Below, in pieces: positions 17,287 through 26,159 of a stretch of DNA of 64,000 nucleotides. Each line of letters starts with the position of its first letter. Position 1 is the first letter of the stretch. This DNA is from an uncultured Shimia sp. (GTDB lineage: Bacteria > Pseudomonadota > Alphaproteobacteria > Rhodobacterales > Rhodobacteraceae), in contig CALCOY010000016.1 of assembly GCA_937897325.1 (NCBI GenBank), forward strand, positions 186,001-250,000, in the 5' to 3' direction. The position numbers were made by a program, and so were the translations under genes. The notes under the pieces were generated by a model that saw nothing but the letters and a program-made list of their open reading frames with translations, was not told where the DNA came from and made no database searches.

Positions 17287-18035
17287 GTATAGGCGTCAGG
17301 TGCCTTGCGCAGATCGGGCCATTGTGTGGGACAGTGCCCGTAGATGATGAACGCGTCCTCGCCCAATTTCATCAGCCGCTCCGCATGGGCCATGGCTTGG
17401 GCTTCGTCCCAAGACCCGGCGAATTTCTCGTCAATCTCTGCAGACCGTGAAATCCCATCGCTGGTCAGCAGAACACGCCCCGTCTCCGGCAGATCGAGCA
17501 TAAGGGCCAGTTGCCCAGGCGCGTGGCCCGGTACCAGAAGCACACGCATGTCGGGGCCGAGATCCACATCACCCTCCACCGACAGATAGGTCTCATCCGG
17601 CCACTCCATCGGCTGCACTTCACCCCAATAGAGCGGGCGGGGCAAAGCGCGTTCGGCGGCTGCGATCAGGATTGGAACGCCTGGGAAATCATGCAGACCG
17701 CCCACATGGTCGATATGGGTGTGCGTGACGATGTGCAGGTTCAGATCTGCAGGACGAAGACCTGCCTTGGCAAGCTGCGCAATGGGCAAGTTGTCGGGCG
17801 TGCAGTGCAGGACCTCTCCAAATGTGTGGAGCTTGTCCTCGGTGGTCGCTCGGGCAATGTCCTTTGCGTATTTCGCGGGAAATCCCGTATCGATCAGGAT
17901 CGCTTCATCCGCATCTGTCCGGATCAGAAAACCGCAGATACCGATGACGCGGCGATCCGCATGGACCTTAAAAAGCCCATAGTCCAGAATGTGGAGCGAT
18001 TTGGGCCGCCCTTTGATAAAGCCTTGCACTTGCAT
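17283..18035 (-). CDS. MBL-fold metallo-hydrolase (AHL-lactonase-like)
   Basis: This 250-residue metallo-beta-lactamase-fold hydrolase has the HTHIDH metal motif at 105-110, VPGHAPGQ for the next metal ligand, TSDGI, and IYGHCPTQ near the end. The pattern and length match the AiiA-type N-acyl homoserine lactonase branch, but many relatives act on other lactones or thioesters, so substrate is uncertain. I start at ATG 18035, eight bases after GAGGGG; an ATG 24 bases upstream is possible. If it is a lactonase, it could modulate quorum sensing or recycle lactones. Confidence 0.8.
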   Translation of the reverse strand: MQVQGFIKGRPKSLHILDYGLFKVHADRRVIGICGFLIRTDADEAILIDTGFPAKYAKDIARATTEDKLHTFGEVLHCTPDNLPIAQLAKAGLRPADLNLHIVTHTHIDHVGGLHDFPGVPILIAAAERALPRPLYWGEVQPMEWPDETYLSVEGDVDLGPDMRVLLVPGHAPGQLALMLDLPETGRVLLTSDGISRSAEIDEKFAGSWDEAQAMAHAERLMKLGEDAFIIYGHCPTQWPDLRKAPDAYT

Positions 18036-18109
18036 CACTTTTCCCCTCACCCTCGGCATAAGGAAAGGCGCGCGGAACGCCGAAAGTCAAGATTCATGCG
18101 CTGTTTCAA

Positions 18110-18360
18110 TGTCTTCTGGATAAAGCAGAACCGAAGGCAAAAGCCTTCATTGGTTTTCCCTATCGGGACCTCCGACCCTGGGCGCGTTTCTGGAAGACCT
18201 GGGCCCGGCGATGCCGCTGGACTGCAATCAGCGGTCTTTTTTTGGTCTGCGCGAACTGCGAGATCGCGTCCCGAAACAAGTCAAGTTGGCAGGCATTTGC
18301 AGCCCAGATGATGTGCTGATCATTGCCGGAGCGGCTGAGACACGATTATGCGGAGAGGCG
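18110..18360 (+). pseudogene. N-terminal piece of a class I/II aminotransferase gene
   Basis: One plus-strand frame around 18165-18355 reads PPTLGAFLEDLGPAMPLDCN, FFGLRELRDRVPKQV and SPDDVLIIAGAAETRL. The last block resembles the DD-LIxxGA cofactor-loop entry of fold-type I aminotransferases. A matching C-terminal half follows at 19.0-19.7 kb, with an IS1182-type remnant in between. I read this as the front part of the same broken gene. The true start is unclear. Confidence 0.5.
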
Positions 18361-18559
18361 TTTTCGAACTGGGCTCTTTTTTCTTGAGGATGGTCTGCTT
18401 TTGGCGGGAAATGCCTAGGCATTCCATAGGTCAGTATATGGAGTGCATGAACCGACATCGGGCGATGCTGCGGCCTGATCTGTCACAAGCTGGGCGACAT
18501 CGACAAAGCCTTTTAACGCTGTCTGGTTGAAGTGGATCGCGCTGACGAGGTGTTTGAGC

Positions 18560-18955
18560 AGACGGGCACGTTGTCCTGGCTGGGGCGAATATAGAGCGCA
18601 CCCTGCAAAAGCTGGAGCACCTGCAGAAGGAAGCAACGCATTCGCCAGTCTCATCGTTTGTATGGCAAACGACCGCCGGGCAATGGGTGGGAAGGCGAAG
18701 ATGTGCTGGAACGGGTGCAGCAGCGGCTGGACAAAGACCCGACCCAACTGGCTGTGCGCCAACATGACGGTCGAACACCCTTACGGCAGATCCAAATCAT
18801 GGATGGGGGCCACGCACTTCAAGATGCGCAGGCTGAAGAACGTCGCTGCAGAGATGGCGCTACAGGTGCTCGCCGACAACATGACCCACGTCATGAAGAT
18901 CATCGGCATCCCCGCCTTGTTCGCCGCGATGAGCGCCCAAACCGCAGCGGTTTTG
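18560..18955 (+). pseudogene. IS1182-type transposase C-terminal remnant
   Basis: The plus strand from about 18686 reads WEGEDVLERVQQRLDKDPTQ in one frame, then from 18764 in another frame TVEHPYGRSKSWMGATHF, RLKNVAAEMALQVLADN and MKIIGI. The VEHP-G-K-WMG-THF block with a following helix is the conserved C-terminus of IS1182-family DDE transposases. A frameshift lies between the two pieces and the N-terminal two thirds of the transposase is absent. It is a fossil rather than a mobile element. Confidence 0.75.
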
Positions 18956-19019
18956 CCAAACAACAGCGCCTCAGCAACGCAATTCAGGACAAATCCGAAG
19001 GGTGCAAAGGATCAATCGG

Positions 19020-19668
19020 CGAAACGCCCATCCAGAACCAAACGAGCTGCGCAATCCCAGCCAGTTTCCAAACAGCCTCCGGACATCGCCCAAGGGGTGG
19101 GGCCCGGCTCTTGGTGGATGAGGTCTATGCGGATCTGGAATGGAAAAGGGGGGGCGCCCTCAGTCGCCGGGCTTATGATCGCGGAAATACATCGGGCAGT
19201 GTCTCAAAAGCGCTTGGCTTGCAGAGGCTGCGCGCGGGCTGGATCTATGATGCGTAAGTGTTGCGCAAAGACAGCTCTCAAATCATGAACATCTTGGGGG
19301 GAACCGATCACAGAAATCGCCCTGCGTCGATGGGCTTGAAGCCTGCAATGCAGTCGGCCCGTACGGCGGGGCGGGCAAATCTGAAACAGCCGGATATCTA
19401 TATGAATGCCGAACCACGGCTTGGTCGGCAGCGCTCTAGGGCAGGTCTGATCGGGTTTGCATGCCTTGAGGCGGCGATCGACGAGGACTGCTTTTCAAAG
19501 CGCTTTCTGGTCGATCCCTATCGCACCTTCTTGCTGCCCGGCAGTGCCTATCACCTGCCTCAGCATATCAGGCTGGGCTTGCGAGGGCAAAACGAAGCCG
19601 CAGACCTTGATCTTGGCCTCGGACGGATGTCAGATCTTCTGGCGACATTGGAGCCTCGATATGTCTGA
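19020..19668 (+). pseudogene. C-terminal half of a class I/II aminotransferase gene
   Basis: One frame with a single in-frame TAA (19255-19257) reads QTSCAIPASFQ, GGARLLVDEVYADLEW, GSVSKALGLQRLRAGW (the PLP lysine is in SVSK), LRKDSSQIMNI, GRANLKQP, AGLIGFACLEAAID and PYRTFLLPGSAYHLPQHIRL. This is a clear aspartate-aminotransferase-superfamily C-terminus. With the N-terminal piece at 18.1-18.36 kb and the IS remnant between, the gene was probably split by an insertion. Its final stop overlaps the ATG of the next gene by eight bases, so the two were once coupled. Confidence 0.75.
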
Positions 19669-20803
19669 AGACGCGTATTTCCTCTATCATGCCCTGGGCC
19701 AGTATCCCGGCAAGGCCGAAGACATGGCCACCGCCATGACAGCCTTTGCCGAGGTTTGGGCGGCGCCGAACGATGCGCAATGGGGCTATGCTTTGGGCGA
19801 ACGGGCGCGTTTCATCAACCTCTGGACCGATCTGATCAGCGCTGCCGACGGCACCGTGACCACCTGCGAAAGTGTCACGGCGGGCCTGTCTTCTCTTATG
19901 GGTGCCCTGCCTGCTCAGGATCTGAAAGGGAAGAAGGTTCTTGTCGCAGCAGATTGCTTCCCGTCGAACCACTTCTTGCTGACCGGTCTTGCGGAACGCA
20001 TCGGTTTCGATCTTGTCACCGTCCCCCTGCGCCAGGGCGCTACCTGGGTCGAGGATGAGGATATGATCGCCCGATGGGACGATCAGGTGGGCCTTGCATT
20101 GCTGACGTGGGTCAGCTCGACCGCATCGCGTCGCTGCGATCTGGCGGCATTGGTTGCGCATGGCCGCGCCCAGGGATCGACCATCGGGGTCGACATCACG
20201 CAGGCTGCGGGGCTGCTGCCGTTCGACGTTATGGAACCGCAGGTCGATTTCGCCATCTCGACCAGCCTCAAGTGGATGTGCGGCACACCAGGTGCCGGGA
20301 TCCTTTACGTGGCGCCCGCGCTGATCGAAAGGGCCAAACCCACCCTGCGCGGCTGGTTTTCACAGGACAATCCGTTTTCATGGGACCTTGGCGCATTTCA
20401 GTTCGCCCCCGACATCCGCCGTTTCGACAGCGGCACGCCGTCCATTGTCGCCTGTGCAGCCAGCGTTCGAGCGATGGAATGGCATGCAAGACAGGACAAG
20501 GCCGATCTTCTGGCGCACAATCGGACCCTATGCGCGCAGATCATCGAAGGTGCGCAGACTCTGGGTCTTGATTTCGCGAGCCCGCTTGACCCTGAGGCGA
20601 GGGGTGGCAGCGTCATGTTCCGGCTGCCTGCCGATATTCCGGGCGCCGATGCGGTGGCGTTCCTGAAGGAAAACGGCTGCATGGTCGACGCGCGCGGGCA
20701 GACCTTGCGGGCCTCTCCTGGCGTTGTGACAAATGCGGAAGGTGTCGCGGTGCTGCTGGACGGGCTGGGGCGGCTTATGTCCCTGCGTCAAAGACGAGCC
20801 TGA
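19661..20803 (+). CDS. PLP-dependent class V aminotransferase / kynureninase-like enzyme
   Basis: This 380-residue fold-type I PLP enzyme has D178 (GVDITQAAGLLP) and the Schiff-base lysine K204 in STSLKWMCGTPGAG, with GTPSIVACAASVRAMEW toward the C-terminus. The layout is that of class V aminotransferases and kynureninases, and I cannot choose the substrate. The start is ATG 19661, inside the end of the dead aminotransferase gene. It survives intact although its upstream partner has decayed. Its 3' end overlaps the convergent EamA transporter gene by 16 bases. Confidence 0.82.
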   Translation: MSEDAYFLYHALGQYPGKAEDMATAMTAFAEVWAAPNDAQWGYALGERARFINLWTDLISAADGTVTTCESVTAGLSSLMGALPAQDLKGKKVLVAADCFPSNHFLLTGLAERIGFDLVTVPLRQGATWVEDEDMIARWDDQVGLALLTWVSSTASRRCDLAALVAHGRAQGSTIGVDITQAAGLLPFDVMEPQVDFAISTSLKWMCGTPGAGILYVAPALIERAKPTLRGWFSQDNPFSWDLGAFQFAPDIRRFDSGTPSIVACAASVRAMEWHARQDKADLLAHNRTLCAQIIEGAQTLGLDFASPLDPEARGGSVMFRLPADIPGADAVAFLKENGCMVDARGQTLRASPGVVTNAEGVAVLLDGLGRLMSLRQRRA

Positions 20804-21642
20804 TGGATTTGTGACCAGAGAACCGAGCAGAACACGATACAGCCGCCGATCATGACCTCAACCGTGGGCGCTTCTGCCAGAATGAGAAAGGCAAGGATGG
20901 GTGCCAACGGCATCTCTAGGATCGACAGCAGTGCCGTTTCAGCCGATGGCAATCGCCGTGCGCCTTCCGACAGTGTCACGGAGGCCACGGCAAAGACCAG
21001 GCCGAACGCAATCAGAACCGGCAGCTCCGCTGGTATGACGGCTGATGGCGTGCCCATCAGGATAGCGACTGGCAGTAGAACAACCGAAGAGAGCGCGGCA
21101 GGCAACGCGGCGGTCGTATCAGGATACTTGCGGTAGACAACCATGATCCCAGCAAGCATCAAAGTCATGAACAGCGCCAGAAGATCGCCCAGTATCTGAC
21201 CGCTGCCCAAGGATCCCCAGACAATTACAAAAACGCCCAAAAGCGCCGCAAGGCTGGCGATCAGGACAACCCGACCGGGCCTTTCGCCGATAAAGATCCA
21301 CGATAGCGCCGCTGCGGCGAAGGGCACGGCGGCATATATCATCGCAACATTGGCAACGGTGCTGAGCTTGAAAGCAGGGATGAACGCAGCCGAGCCTGCG
21401 GCGCCCATAAGCGTCACGACGAGGGCGGGCCAACCGAACACCACGATCTCGGACCGCAGTATCCCGCGAAGTGCGAGATATACCAGCGTGAAGGCAGATG
21501 CCGCCAGACCCCGCCAGAAGATAATCACCCATGGTTCAGCGGAAACGCTCTTGGTGAAGACCCCGGCGGAGCTGAAGACGACTGCAGAGATAACGACAAG
21601 CAACACACCTGCTTTGCGCGTTGCATAGATATCCGGTGTCAT
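20788..21642 (-). CDS. DMT-superfamily (EamA) transporter
   Basis: This 284-residue inner-membrane protein has about ten hydrophobic helices in two EamA repeats, starting with VLLVVISAVVFSSAGVFTKS and with PWVIIFWRGLAASAFTLVYL in the first. EamA proteins usually export amino acids or other metabolites, or import a few nucleosides. The substrate cannot be deduced. It runs towards the kynureninase-like gene and away from the WYL regulator, which starts about 100 bases upstream and is the best candidate for its control. Confidence 0.88.
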   Translation of the reverse strand: MTPDIYATRKAGVLLVVISAVVFSSAGVFTKSVSAEPWVIIFWRGLAASAFTLVYLALRGILRSEIVVFGWPALVVTLMGAAGSAAFIPAFKLSTVANVAMIYAAVPFAAAALSWIFIGERPGRVVLIASLAALLGVFVIVWGSLGSGQILGDLLALFMTLMLAGIMVVYRKYPDTTAALPAALSSVVLLPVAILMGTPSAVIPAELPVLIAFGLVFAVASVTLSEGARRLPSAETALLSILEMPLAPILAFLILAEAPTVEVMIGGCIVFCSVLWSQIHQARL

Positions 21643-21740
21643 TTGGAGCCTCGCTTCGTCGTTCCGGACAGCGATTTAGCAAAGTGCCCCTGACACCTGC
21701 TTGTCAGGGGTGTTAGGGTGGCCAGAAGGAATTCAATCCA

Positions 21741-22424
21741 ATGCCCAAGTCAGACCGATTCTTTGAGATCATCCAGCTTTTGCGTGGCGCGAAAGCACCG
21801 TTGCCTGCCCAGACGTTGGCCGACACGCTCGAAGTATCGGTACGCACGATCTATCGCGATATCGCCACCCTTCAGGCCCGCCAGACCCCGATCGAAGGCG
21901 CACCCGGTCTGGGATATGTCATGCGCAAAGGTTACGATCTGCCTCCGCTCAACCTTGATGCGGAAGAGGCTGAGGCCAGAGCCGTGGGCCTCAGCATGAT
22001 CGCGCGAACCGGAGATGCCGGGCTTTGGCGTGCCGCTCAGCAGGCTTTTCGGAAACTGAATGAAGTGGCCCCCGGTACGCGGCGGCTGATCACCTCATCC
22101 TGCGGGATCAATGCGCTGCCCCAGGTCGATCTCTCACTCGTCCGGGGTGCGATACGGGAAGAGCGTAAACTGCGCCTCCATTACCGCGATGTAGATGGAA
22201 AAGGCACCGATCGGGTGATCTGGCCGCTGGCGCTGATCTACTATTCCGACACGGCCATCGTCGCGGGATGGTGCGAGTTGCGCCAGGACTTACGCCATTT
22301 CCGACTTGACCGGATCCTCGCCTGCAGCCCCGAGGCAGGCCAATTCAAAGGACGGGGCGAGGCGCTGCTTGACCTCTGGGAGACCTCGCAAAAAGACCTG
22401 ACCGTCACAACCCGCGTTCTTTGA
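21741..22424 (+). CDS. YafY-type HTH regulator with WYL domain
   Basis: This 227-residue DeoR-like winged helix protein (HTH_11: ETLADTLEVSVRTIYRDIATL form at residues 25-45) is followed by a WYL-type domain (LRLHYRDVDGKGTDRVIWPLALIYYSDTAIVAGWCELR). WYL domains are thought to sense ligands, often nucleic acid, and such regulators control stress, defence or metabolism. It is divergent from the EamA transporter gene with a 98-base gap. An AGAAGGA box lies 15 bases before the ATG, so its spacing is long. Confidence 0.87.
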   Translation: MPKSDRFFEIIQLLRGAKAPLPAQTLADTLEVSVRTIYRDIATLQARQTPIEGAPGLGYVMRKGYDLPPLNLDAEEAEARAVGLSMIARTGDAGLWRAAQQAFRKLNEVAPGTRRLITSSCGINALPQVDLSLVRGAIREERKLRLHYRDVDGKGTDRVIWPLALIYYSDTAIVAGWCELRQDLRHFRLDRILACSPEAGQFKGRGEALLDLWETSQKDLTVTTRVL

Positions 22425-23657
22425 CTAGTCCTTCGGTGCAGGCGGCCCACCCTCAAACGCATTGCCTTTTTCATAGTCGCAAGGCGCTTCCTGCATCTGC
22501 AAATGCAGGTCTTTGCCTTGGTAAGGGTGCGCGCGCGCCAGATCTTCGTCCACGTCGATCCCCAGACCTGGTGCCTGCGGCACGGGAATAAATCCATTCT
22601 CGACCCGAATGCTGCCTTTGATTAGATCATCGTGGAAGGGCGTCTCAATGGTTTCACACATCAGAACATTTGGAATTGAAGCCGCAAGATGGATGTTGGC
22701 CGCCCATTCAACGGGTCCTGCATAGAGATGCGGCGCAAGCTGCGCCGAATAGGTCTCGGCTATTGCAGCGACCTTCTTCATCTCCCAGATACCCCCTGCA
22801 CGACCAAGGGCAGGTTGCAGGATCTCTGCCGCCCCGGCGCGCAGAACAGCTGCAAATTCCGCCTTGGTCGTCAATCGCTCACCCGTTGCCAGCGGAATGC
22901 GCACATTCCGCGCCACCCGTGCCATGTCGTCGGGCGCGTCTGGCGGGATCGGCTCTTCGTACCAAAGCGGTGAATATGGCTCCAACGCTTGCCCCATGCG
23001 GATGGCGCCTGCCGTCGAAAACTGCCCATGCGTGCCAAACAGCAGATCGGCGCGGTTGCCCACCGCCGCGCGGATCGCCTCGCAGAAGGCCACCGACATT
23101 GAGATATCGCGCATCCCCGGCATATGTCCGCCCCGGATCGTGTAGGGCCCTGCCGGATCGAATTTGAGGGCGGTATAGCCGCGATCCACACAATCCAGCG
23201 CCGTCTCCGCCGCCATCTCTGGCGTGGTCCAGAAGGCTGTCAGATCATGCTGCGGCAGTGGATAAAGGTAGGTATAGGCCCGGATCCGGTCATTCATCTG
23301 CCCGCCCAAAAGCGCATGAACCGGCCTTCCCCGAGCCTTGCCCAAGATGTCCCAGCAGGCGATCTCAAGCCCCGAAAAGGCGCCCATCACCGTCAGATCG
23401 GGTCGTTGCGTAAAACCACTGGAATAGGCACGCCGGAACATCAACTCGATATTCTCAGGATTTTCCCCTTGCATGTGTCGTCCGAAGACATCCGCGATCA
23501 CCCCCCGCATCGCGTCAGGCCCGACACTCGCCGCATAGCATTCGCCCCAACCGACAATCCCGTCATCCGTCGTCAGCTTCACCAGGATCCAATAGCGCCC
23601 ACCCCAGCCGGGCGCTGGTGGCGCGGTCACGATGACATCAAGATCTTTTAGCTTCAT
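22425..23657 (-). CDS. enolase-superfamily enzyme (mandelate racemase / muconate lactonizing type)
   Basis: This 410-residue protein has the N-terminal capping domain and C-terminal barrel of this superfamily. Visible blocks are GWGECYAASVGPD, the barrel entry ALKFDPAGPY (about 164-173), WYEEPIPPD with E234-E235, and ATGERLTTK with E260, then LQPALGRAGGI and QLAPHLYAGPVEWAAN. At the usual first metal-ligand position it reads LLFGTHGQ rather than a D-x-N motif. The blocks recall acid-sugar dehydratases, but substrate is not predictable. ATG 23657 is the family start. The gene follows the alcohol dehydrogenase gene on the same strand with a 59-base gap. Confidence 0.82.
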   Translation of the reverse strand: MKLKDLDVIVTAPPAPGWGGRYWILVKLTTDDGIVGWGECYAASVGPDAMRGVIADVFGRHMQGENPENIELMFRRAYSSGFTQRPDLTVMGAFSGLEIACWDILGKARGRPVHALLGGQMNDRIRAYTYLYPLPQHDLTAFWTTPEMAAETALDCVDRGYTALKFDPAGPYTIRGGHMPGMRDISMSVAFCEAIRAAVGNRADLLFGTHGQFSTAGAIRMGQALEPYSPLWYEEPIPPDAPDDMARVARNVRIPLATGERLTTKAEFAAVLRAGAAEILQPALGRAGGIWEMKKVAAIAETYSAQLAPHLYAGPVEWAANIHLAASIPNVLMCETIETPFHDDLIKGSIRVENGFIPVPQAPGLGIDVDEDLARAHPYQGKDLHLQMQEAPCDYEKGNAFEGGPPAPKD

Positions 23658-23716
23658 CGTGCCTGTCCTTCTCCGGGTTCCACATATCCTGGGGGTCCGG
23701 GGCAAAGCCCCCAATC

Positions 23717-24808
23717 TCAGCGATCAAACACAATCACGTTCCGCCGGGCCTTCCCCGCTTTGGTGTCCGCAATCGCCTCGTTGATCTGATCCAGCCGCCA
23801 CCGGCCCGAGATCAGTTCATCCAGCTTCAACCGCCCCTGCTGATAAAGGTCCACCATCCAGGGAATGTCTCGCTGGATCACCACATCACCCATCTTGGAG
23901 CCAACCATACCCTGTCCAAGAGCGGCGAGGATCACCGGCTCATAGCTCGCCTGATCGCCCGAATGCGGCATGCCGACCATCACAACTTTGCCACTACCAC
24001 CCAGATAGCGCGGCGCTTGCTCATAGGCGGGGATCGCGCCCACTGTGACGATCACCGCCTCCGCCCCCTTGCCGCCAAGCGCTTTGTAACTCGCCCGCCA
24101 GGGGCTTTTGCCCGTTCCCAGAACGCCGTGCGTCGCCCCAAAGGCCTTGGCATCCTCCAGCTTTTCCTCGCTCATATCGACCGCCACAATCCGACGCGCG
24201 CCTGCGATCCGCGCCCCCTGAATGGCGTTAAGACCGACGCCGCCCGCCCCGATGACCACCACGTCCTGTCCAGCACGCAAACCGGCGGCATTCACGACAG
24301 CACCCACGCCTGTGATCACCCCGCAGGCGATCAGACTGGCGGCATCTTTAGGAATATCGTCCGGTACGCGCACGACCTGGCGCTGGTCAACGACCACCCG
24401 TTCTGCAAAACCACCCGTCGCCATCGCCTGGGTCAGCACGCCGCCATCGCTGGTGCTGATCGGCCCCTTCTGTTCGTCATAGCGCGTTTCGCAAACCGTT
24501 GGCTTGCCGCCGGCGCAAGATGGGCAAGCCCCGCAAGACCGGATCAGCGTAACGACCACGCTGTCGCCCACTTTCAGGTCAACAACGCCAGGTCCCACCT
24601 CGGACACAACGCCAGCGGCCTCATGTCCATAGACCGCGGGCAGCACGCCACCCCATGCTCCGTCGGCGTAAGAAATGTCGGAATGGCAGATCGCCACCGC
24701 GTCGAGAATGACCTCGATCTCACCCATTTCGGGCGCACGCAGGCGTATGTTCTCGATGCACAGCTCCGCGCCAAATTCGTGGCAAACCGCGGCTTTGATC
24801 GTCTTCAT
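23717..24808 (-). CDS. zinc-dependent alcohol dehydrogenase
   Basis: This 363-residue MDR protein has the catalytic zinc motif CHSD (41-44), GHE (61-63) and the structural zinc cysteines C92, C95, C98 and C106 (SCGACPSCAGGKPTVC). The Rossmann motif VVIGAGGVGLNAIQGA follows. It resembles class III-type/aryl alcohol dehydrogenases, and substrate is unknown. ATG 24808 follows GGAGGGG. It lies upstream of the enolase-superfamily gene, so the two probably act together in catabolism of a hydroxy-acid or sugar-derived compound (inference). Confidence 0.87.
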   Translation of the reverse strand: MKTIKAAVCHEFGAELCIENIRLRAPEMGEIEVILDAVAICHSDISYADGAWGGVLPAVYGHEAAGVVSEVGPGVVDLKVGDSVVVTLIRSCGACPSCAGGKPTVCETRYDEQKGPISTSDGGVLTQAMATGGFAERVVVDQRQVVRVPDDIPKDAASLIACGVITGVGAVVNAAGLRAGQDVVVIGAGGVGLNAIQGARIAGARRIVAVDMSEEKLEDAKAFGATHGVLGTGKSPWRASYKALGGKGAEAVIVTVGAIPAYEQAPRYLGGSGKVVMVGMPHSGDQASYEPVILAALGQGMVGSKMGDVVIQRDIPWMVDLYQQGRLKLDELISGRWRLDQINEAIADTKAGKARRNVIVFDR

Positions 24809-24929
24809 GGAAACCCCTCCGCCCCGGCACATGGGCGTGCCTGATTTTATGTTTCCCGCAGCCTGATCGCGAAACTTTGCAGGTTGCAAGCCGGAATGCG
24901 ACCTTTGACAGCAACGCACAGACCTGACG

Positions 24930-26159
24930 CTACGACCACCGCGCACGCAGGAAGACCGAAAGCGCAACCAGCATCAAAAGCGCCGACAAAACAAAAGGCG
25001 CACCCGGCTGGTAGATCGCGGCGGTCTCCGCGCTGAAGACAGCAAAAACTGAGGTCATAAGCATAGGTGACACAATAGTGGCAAGCGCCATCATGCTGGT
25101 CAACGCGCCCTGCAATTCGCCTTGCTGGTCATCAGCCACAGCGCGCGACATGATCCCTTGCAGGGCCGGGGTGATCACACCCGCGATCGCAGCGATCGGT
25201 GTCAGGATCAGCATCAAGGTGCCCGAGGTGACAAAACCGATCGCCAAAAAAACCACTACATCAAAGATATGCCCATAAATGACTGTCCCTCGTTCCCCCA
25301 AGAACCGCAGGACGACGCGGATCAGCCCGCCTTGGACCACGGCCATGGAGATCCCGAAAAGGGCGAGCGAGAGACCAATCGTCGCCGGGCTCCACCCGAA
25401 GCGCTCGGTGGTAAAATAACTCCAGACCGCAGGATAAGCTGTGAACGCCACCTGGTAGAGGAAGTAGACCCAAAGCAGCGGTGCGATGCCCGGCAGTTTG
25501 CCCAAAACCTTCAAAGTCCCCAGCGGGTTGGCACGCTTCCACGAAAACGAGCGGCGAATGCGGTCGGTCACGGTTTCTTTCAAGACAAACCAGCCAAAGG
25601 CTGCATTGAGCGTGGCAAGGCCTGCCGCGGCATAGAACGGAGCGCGCGTGCCGTATCCCGCAAGCAATCCGCCCAGAAGTGGGCCAAGTACGAAACCGAG
25701 ACCAAAGGCCGCCCCTATCAAACCGAAATTCGCCGCCTTGTCCTCGGGCGCAGAGATATCAGCCATGTATGCGCTTGCCGTCGATTGGGTCGCTGCCGTG
25801 ACCCCGCCCACAAGACGTCCCGCCAGCAGAAGCCAGATAGAGCCTGCTACGGCCATCACGAGGTAATCGGCCGCCATGACAATCAGCGACAAAAGCAGAA
25901 CGGGTCTGCGTCCGAACCGGTCCGACAACCCACCCAGGATCGGGCCAAACAGAAATTGCATCACCGCAAAGCTTGTAGACAGCACCCCGCCCCAGAGCGC
26001 TGCATTGGCGATGGACCCGCCATTCACCTCGCGGATGAGATCCGGCATCACAGGCACGATCAGCCCGATGCCCATCGCGTCCAGAAGGACGGTGAAAAGG
26101 ATGAACAGGACGGCCTGCCGAGGCATCCCGCCTGTCGCAGGCTCTGCCGGGGCGCTCAT
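24930..26159 (-). CDS. MFS transporter, TetA-like
   Basis: This protein of about 409 residues with twelve hydrophobic helices has the drug:H+ antiporter motif GGLSDRFGRRPVLLLSL between helices 2 and 3, and TQSTASAYMADISAPEDKAANFGL typical of the TCR/Tet branch of the major facilitator family. TetA-type sequences in environmental Rhodobacterales commonly export unrelated compounds, so tetracycline resistance is not implied. The start ATG 26159 overlaps the end of pcaB by four bases; with pcaD and pcaB upstream it may move an aromatic or related acid. Confidence 0.87.
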   Translation of the reverse strand: MSAPAEPATGGMPRQAVLFILFTVLLDAMGIGLIVPVMPDLIREVNGGSIANAALWGGVLSTSFAVMQFLFGPILGGLSDRFGRRPVLLLSLIVMAADYLVMAVAGSIWLLLAGRLVGGVTAATQSTASAYMADISAPEDKAANFGLIGAAFGLGFVLGPLLGGLLAGYGTRAPFYAAAGLATLNAAFGWFVLKETVTDRIRRSFSWKRANPLGTLKVLGKLPGIAPLLWVYFLYQVAFTAYPAVWSYFTTERFGWSPATIGLSLALFGISMAVVQGGLIRVVLRFLGERGTVIYGHIFDVVVFLAIGFVTSGTLMLILTPIAAIAGVITPALQGIMSRAVADDQQGELQGALTSMMALATIVSPMLMTSVFAVFSAETAAIYQPGAPFVLSALLMLVALSVFLRARWS

